From Alphaproteobacteria bacterium MarineAlpha9_Bin7 (GTDB lineage: Bacteria; Pseudomonadota; Alphaproteobacteria; UBA7887), in the NCBI GenBank assembly GCA_002938115.1, contig PTKD01000129.1, forward strand, positions 1 to 5,674: a stretch of DNA of 5,674 nucleotides, given 5' to 3'. Both the position numbers and the translations under genes were made by a program. Each line of letters begins with the position of its first letter. Position 1 is the stretch's first letter. The notes beneath the pieces were generated by a model that saw nothing but the letters and a program-made list of their open reading frames with translations, was not told where the DNA came from and searched no databases. Shown one piece after another: positions 5,458-5,674 of this stretch.

Positions 5458-5674
5458 ATGTCACTCACTTTTACAAGGATGCATCCATGCTTTTTTGCGA
5501 CAGTGTCAGACGTGGACCTAGCTTCTCCATTTGGTAATGACATACTTGTAGAAATTTTGAATGGTTTTGCTGAACACTCAGTACTCTTGTTCCGCAATCA
5601 AACTCTTGACGACAATTCGCAAATTGCATTCTCAGAACGGATTGGGCCACTCGAGAAAAATGTAACTGCTACTT
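5458..5674 (+). CDS. TauD/TfdA-family 2-oxoglutarate-dependent dioxygenase, N-terminal part (partial)
   Basis: An ATG with AGGAA eight bases upstream opens a frame that runs to the window end, giving 72 residues. The N-terminus shows the family pattern: a short strand with a central HP (MHP at 8-10), a V-x-D-V-D-L segment (16-21), the turn with H40-S-V-L-L-F-R46, then Q-x-L-D-D (48-52), QIAFSERIGPLE (55-66). In TauD and TfdA these elements precede the iron-binding HxD motif, which would lie near residue 100 and is outside the window, so catalytic residues cannot be checked. Members use Fe(II), 2-oxoglutarate and oxygen to hydroxylate sulfonates, aryloxyacetates, carnitine precursors and other small acids. 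The substrate cannot be told from this fragment. It is divergent from the VOC gene and appears to share its control region. A full-length family member is about 280-300 residues. Confidence 0.85.
   Translation, partial: MSLTFTRMHPCFFATVSDVDLASPFGNDILVEILNGFAEHSVLLFRNQTLDDNSQIAFSERIGPLEKNVTAT

Noticed and set aside
4663..5521. Small + strand open frames at 4663-4965, 4919-5128 and 5282-5521.
   Set aside because: They overlap the transferase, the VOC gene or the dioxygenase start in other frames, lack ribosome sites I can support and show no recognisable protein pattern.
1..5674. Search for CRISPR repeats, tRNA or rRNA genes, insertion sequence ends, transposase fragments and phage genes.
   Set aside because: No regularly spaced repeats, cloverleaf-like sequence, rRNA motif or transposase pattern was seen by eye on either strand; the window is filled by ordinary metabolic genes.

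Overview
The window holds a dense run of bacterial genes with short intergenic gaps, a clear Shine-Dalgarno site before most starts and a moderate, roughly balanced GC content. The protein families (a two-gene indolepyruvate oxidoreductase with a long DUF6537-type beta subunit, a Nu-class YfcG-like glutathione transferase, a VOC/glyoxalase enzyme and a TauD/TfdA dioxygenase) point to an aerobic, heterotrophic proteobacterium with glutathione. The sequence alone does not fix the genus. I see no rRNA, tRNA, CRISPR array, insertion sequence or phage gene.

Layout, left to right. (1) Positions 1-111, + strand: the last 36 codons of a 3-hydroxyacyl-CoA dehydrogenase. (2) Positions 112-219: a convergent gap with no convincing terminator. 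(3) Positions 220-3890, - strand: a two-gene operon, iorA (710 aa) then iorB (513 aa), joined by a 4-bp ATGA overlap and preceded by a good sigma70-like promoter (TTGGTA-17-TATACT) and a GAGGT ribosome site. (4) Positions 3891-4130: a 240-bp divergent control region with a perfect AACCTA-N10-TAGGTT dyad. (5) Positions 4131-4829, + strand: a YfcG-like glutathione transferase that starts at TTG. (6) Positions 4855-5310, - strand: a VOC metalloenzyme, convergent with the transferase. (7) Positions 5311-5457: a divergent control region with facing promoter candidates and an 11-bp palindrome. (8) Positions 5458-5674, + strand: the first 72 codons of a TauD/TfdA-family dioxygenase, cut by the window end.

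How the parts may work together. IorAB should convert an aryl-2-oxoacid (indolepyruvate, phenylpyruvate or 4-hydroxyphenylpyruvate, made by transamination of aromatic amino acids) to the aryl-acetyl-CoA, passing electrons to ferredoxin. The neighbouring 3-hydroxyacyl-CoA dehydrogenase belongs to CoA-thioester beta-oxidation, so a link to aryl-acetyl-CoA or fatty-acyl-CoA breakdown is plausible but not shown. The transferase, VOC enzyme and dioxygenase look like accessory catabolic or detoxification genes in separate transcription units. A shared pathway for all five is inference only.

I do not see a clearly new system. The points most worth a second look are the aspartate in place of a cysteine in the first iron-sulfur motif of IorA, the use of a ferredoxin-linked oxidoreductase beside an oxygen-dependent enzyme, and the symmetrical control region between the VOC and dioxygenase genes.
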